A stretch of 64,000 bases of DNA from Pseudothermotoga elfii DSM 9442 = NBRC 107921 (GTDB lineage Bacteria > Thermotogota > Thermotogae > Thermotogales > DSM-5069). Position 1 is the stretch's first letter; each line of letters opens with the position of its first letter. Of this stretch, positions 61,469 through 64,000 are shown one piece after another. Location of the stretch: NCBI RefSeq assembly GCF_000504085.1, contig NC_022792.1, forward strand, positions 1,206,001 to 1,270,000, written 5' to 3'. The notes beneath the pieces were generated by a model. That model worked only from the letters and a program-made list of their open reading frames with translations. It was not told where the DNA came from and made no database searches. Made by a program: the position numbers and the translations under genes.

Positions 61469-64000
61469 GTATTCTTAAAACGTTAGAAGAAAACAGAACC
61501 CCTATTTTGCTCGCTGAAATAGGAGCGCATTTACATTTAGTTGGAAGATTTTCGAAAAAATTTCTTGAAAGCCATGCTAAAAATGGCGATTCATCATCAA
61601 AATTTGATTATAAAGAAATCTGTTCAGATCCTGCATTTTTTGAAGGAACAAGATTGCATGAAATACTTAGCGATAAAATGTTAGAAACTTTTATAAATAA
61701 ACTCAATGTTAATAAAAAAGTGAATCTCGGAGAGTTAAAAACAGACAAAGTTTCCAGTTTCTGCAATTTTATTCAGAAACACACCTGGAACCGTGACTCA
61801 AAATGTGATCCAAAAGGGCTTTGTAGAATATTGGCAGATGCCCATGGAATTGTATCTGGTATAGACAAATCGTTAGCTGGCATGGTGGAAACAGGAAAAC
61901 AGAGGAAAAACTATATATTTCGCTCCACAGCTTTTGGTTATGAAAAAGAAATAGAACTGCTGAAAAATACCGATTTGAAAAAAGAGTTGTTCAAAGAACT
62001 ACATAGAGTTCTAACCGAGATTTTCAATGAACTTGAGCATTTCGGAAAAATTTCTTACGAAACTTATCTATATTTTCTTTCGGTTGCGGAAAAATATTAT
62101 CCAAAAACTATCGGTGAAACCAGAAGGTCTATCAATGAGATTTCTCTTTATGATTACGCTTATTCAATAGCATCTTTGATGAAATCTAATCTCGCCAAAA
62201 TGCTCATAGATGGCTGGTATGAGCCAAGAAGCAGGTCCAAATGGAAGATATTATCAATAAATCTTGATGTTTTTGAATTGCTTTCCAGAGGGTTGAAAAT
62301 AGGGGATATTTTAGGATACCAGAGCGAAATCGAAAAACTTTTCAATAAAATAAAAGAAATCGTTGAATACACCTATCCCTTTGGTAATGAAATTTATAGA
62401 GACAGAACGGGCATTTACTTTTCTTGTCCAAATTTCACAAACATCAATGAATTCTTAAAAGAAATTAAGGAGACTTTTTCCAAAGAAATCAGTTTTGATG
62501 TTAGCCTTCAAATCAACATTTCAGAGGAAAGTAGAAGTATGACGGTTCTTTCCAGTGAAAGGATAGGAGCCCTAAGGAAAGTTTCTTTTCCATATGACAG
62601 TGACATGCTATATTGGGGAAGCACTCTGACCAATGAAAGTTGTGAAGGAAACCATAGCCTCGAAAAATGTCCTGTTTGTGGTATCAGGGCGAAATCGGAG
62701 AAGGATAGCAGGTGCAAAGCGTGCAATGAGCGATACAAGAAAAGGGCAAAGGCCTGGAGTAAAGATCCGAAAAAGACCGTATGGATAGATGAGGTATCAG
62801 ACAAAAATGACCGTGTTGCTATGATAGTTGGAAAATTTAATCTAAACGAATGGCTTTCTGGAAGAATCCTGGATACATTAGCCTCAGCAACTTTCAATGA
62901 GTGGAGAGATGAAAATGGTTCTGTTTGTTCAAAGCTTGGAATTAATACAGTAGAAGATTTAGAAAGAAAATTTCAAGATATGTTCAAAAATCCCAAACTC
63001 AACGAAGATGAGATAGAACTTATTAAATCATTTGTTGATATAAAATTAGATGATTTCAATCTTTTTTGGAATGCTATTGCCGAAAGAGATGCCACTGGAT
63101 ATGCCTTAAAGCTCACGGACGATAAAGAAAAAGCAAGGCATCTTATTAAATTACTTTTTAGAAAACATCCTTCGTTTGCTCGTTTAAGGCGTGTCTGGCT
63201 GACAACTAAGGAATTTATTGATGAGACAGTGATCGAAATAATAAAAAACACTCTCACACATTCAAATCCAAGGTCAAAACGAATCCAGTTTAAGATATCT
63301 CCAGATCCCCATATTCCAAAAAACTCAACATGCGACGTAATTGTAAGTGGCGTGAGGTTCAGCCCGGTATGTGTTGATGATATAAATGGAATTTTTATAA
63401 GTACGATAAATCTTGAAATTTTGAGCAAATTTGGAAAGACAGTTGGAGAAATAGCAAATGCGCTTTCTGGACAGGACATAAAACTGAAAACAGAGACAGA
63501 TAAGATCTGGAGAGATTTCAAGATAACCAGAGCAATGCCGGCAGATGATATGTATCAGGATTATCTTCCTTACATAAAAATCTATGACTTTCCAGACCAA
63601 TTCATGATACTCGTGCCTGCTTATGAAGCACTCGATATAACAGAAAAAATTGTTGAAGAATACGAAAAACAATTTTCCAAGGTGAGAGATAGATTACCTG
63701 TGCATCTTGGAATCATAGCTTTCCACAGGAGAACACCTCTTTATGTCGTAATGGATGCTGCAAAAAGGTTACTGAAAAAGTTTGAGTCATCGGAGAGTTT
63801 AGAGGTTAATGTGAAAGAAGCAAAAGATATTGAAGATCCAGCATTAGGAAAGTGTAGGAAACTTGTATTGCAATTTGGTGAAAGAAAAATTCCTTTGAGG
63901 TGGACTGTTTCATATTCCACAAAAGATTCGGAAGTAGAAGATCTTTGGTATCCATATTTGAGGATCTGCAGTGCAGAAAAACCTGACAGAAATCTCTGTT
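61465..64000 (+). CDS. csx11: Csx11-type Cas10 large subunit, partial
   Basis: The frame from ATG 61465 is open to the window end (845 codons). A zinc ribbon is at about 401-417 (CPVCG...CKAC). The blocks WIDEVSDKNDRVAMIVGKFN (about 440-460) and DFPDQFMILVPAYEALDITE (about 708) are the patterns I recall for Csx11, the large subunit of subtype III-C. The place of GGDD holds PDQF, so cyclic oligoadenylate synthesis is unlikely. The N-terminal GAHLHLVGRFS stands where GAxLHDxGK is expected, so the HD nuclease also appears inactive. C-terminus lies outside. Confidence 0.75.
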   Translation, partial: MSILKTLEENRTPILLAEIGAHLHLVGRFSKKFLESHAKNGDSSSKFDYKEICSDPAFFEGTRLHEILSDKMLETFINKLNVNKKVNLGELKTDKVSSFCNFIQKHTWNRDSKCDPKGLCRILADAHGIVSGIDKSLAGMVETGKQRKNYIFRSTAFGYEKEIELLKNTDLKKELFKELHRVLTEIFNELEHFGKISYETYLYFLSVAEKYYPKTIGETRRSINEISLYDYAYSIASLMKSNLAKMLIDGWYEPRSRSKWKILSINLDVFELLSRGLKIGDILGYQSEIEKLFNKIKEIVEYTYPFGNEIYRDRTGIYFSCPNFTNINEFLKEIKETFSKEISFDVSLQINISEESRSMTVLSSERIGALRKVSFPYDSDMLYWGSTLTNESCEGNHSLEKCPVCGIRAKSEKDSRCKACNERYKKRAKAWSKDPKKTVWIDEVSDKNDRVAMIVGKFNLNEWLSGRILDTLASATFNEWRDENGSVCSKLGINTVEDLERKFQDMFKNPKLNEDEIELIKSFVDIKLDDFNLFWNAIAERDATGYALKLTDDKEKARHLIKLLFRKHPSFARLRRVWLTTKEFIDETVIEIIKNTLTHSNPRSKRIQFKISPDPHIPKNSTCDVIVSGVRFSPVCVDDINGIFISTINLEILSKFGKTVGEIANALSGQDIKLKTETDKIWRDFKITRAMPADDMYQDYLPYIKIYDFPDQFMILVPAYEALDITEKIVEEYEKQFSKVRDRLPVHLGIIAFHRRTPLYVVMDAAKRLLKKFESSESLEVNVKEAKDIEDPALGKCRKLVLQFGERKIPLRWTVSYSTKDSEVEDLWYPYLRICSAEKPDRNLC

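Noticed and set aside
59059-64000. Expectation of a CRISPR array next to the cas genes
   Set aside because: No regularly spaced repeat of 24-37 bases was found here or elsewhere in the window; the array must lie outside, if present.

Overview
The window reads as chromosomal DNA of a thermophilic member of the Thermotogales, most like Pseudothermotoga/Thermotoga. This is inferred from protein style, the dominance of carbohydrate uptake and glycoside hydrolase operons, sugar ABC systems without a local ATPase, a type III CRISPR module and several PIN/AAA-type accessory genes. No species was identified by search. No rRNA, tRNA, transposase gene or CRISPR array was seen.

Layout. (1) 1-16557, plus strand: a plant cell-wall operon. 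It holds the end of a GH127 beta-L-arabinofuranosidase, an M24 Xaa-Pro peptidase, a glycyl radical enzyme that looks like trans-4-hydroxyproline dehydratase with its activase, a CUT1 sugar ABC transporter, a secreted GH10 xylanase, a secreted and a cytoplasmic GH51 arabinofuranosidase, a fucose/arabinose isomerase-family protein and an FGGY kinase, ending at a strong bidirectional terminator. Together these fit release of arabinose and xylose from arabinoxylan and from hydroxyproline-rich glycoproteins, with use of both the sugar and the hydroxyproline. (2) 24189-16590, minus strand: a LacI-regulated operon with a TIM-barrel protein, a second CUT1 transporter, a FAD oxidoreductase and a DUF4127 protein. 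(3) 24.2-29.2 kb: an accessory patch with a tnpB-less omegaRNA-like element, a lipoprotein, an Orc1/Cdc6-like AAA ATPase bracketed by iterons, an AAA/PD-(D/E)XK protein, HicBA and a pseudogene. (4) 36014-29295, minus strand: a SorC-regulated ribose-type ABC operon with a BtpA-like protein and an FGGY kinase. (5) 36.1-49.9 kb, plus strand: an exopolysaccharide cluster (ManC, five glycosyltransferases, Wzy-like polymerase, Glf, Wzx-like flippase). It is interrupted by a minus-strand DUF1659/DUF2922/sigma-like group and a PIN toxin-antitoxin module with a structured RNA, flanked by a 170-bp duplicated sequence. (6) 50.0-59.0 kb: an accessory island with intact and broken AAA_14/DUF4143 genes, a second iteron-bracketed ATPase followed by a GIY-YIG nuclease, a cmr1 fragment and a second PIN module. 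(7) 59.0-64.0 kb: the start of a type III CRISPR effector operon (Cmr1-like, RAMP, Csx11-type Cas10), running off the end.

The strongest candidates for undescribed biology are the two paralogous AAA ATPases. Each lies between two near-identical five-iteron arrays. Iteron sequence differs between the loci while architecture is kept, and in both loci the distal array precedes a nuclease-family gene. Other notable items are the proposed hydroxyproline pathway, two orphan omegaRNA-like elements, a Csx11 whose HD and GGDD motifs are both degenerate, and several genes that seem to start at AUU or AUA.
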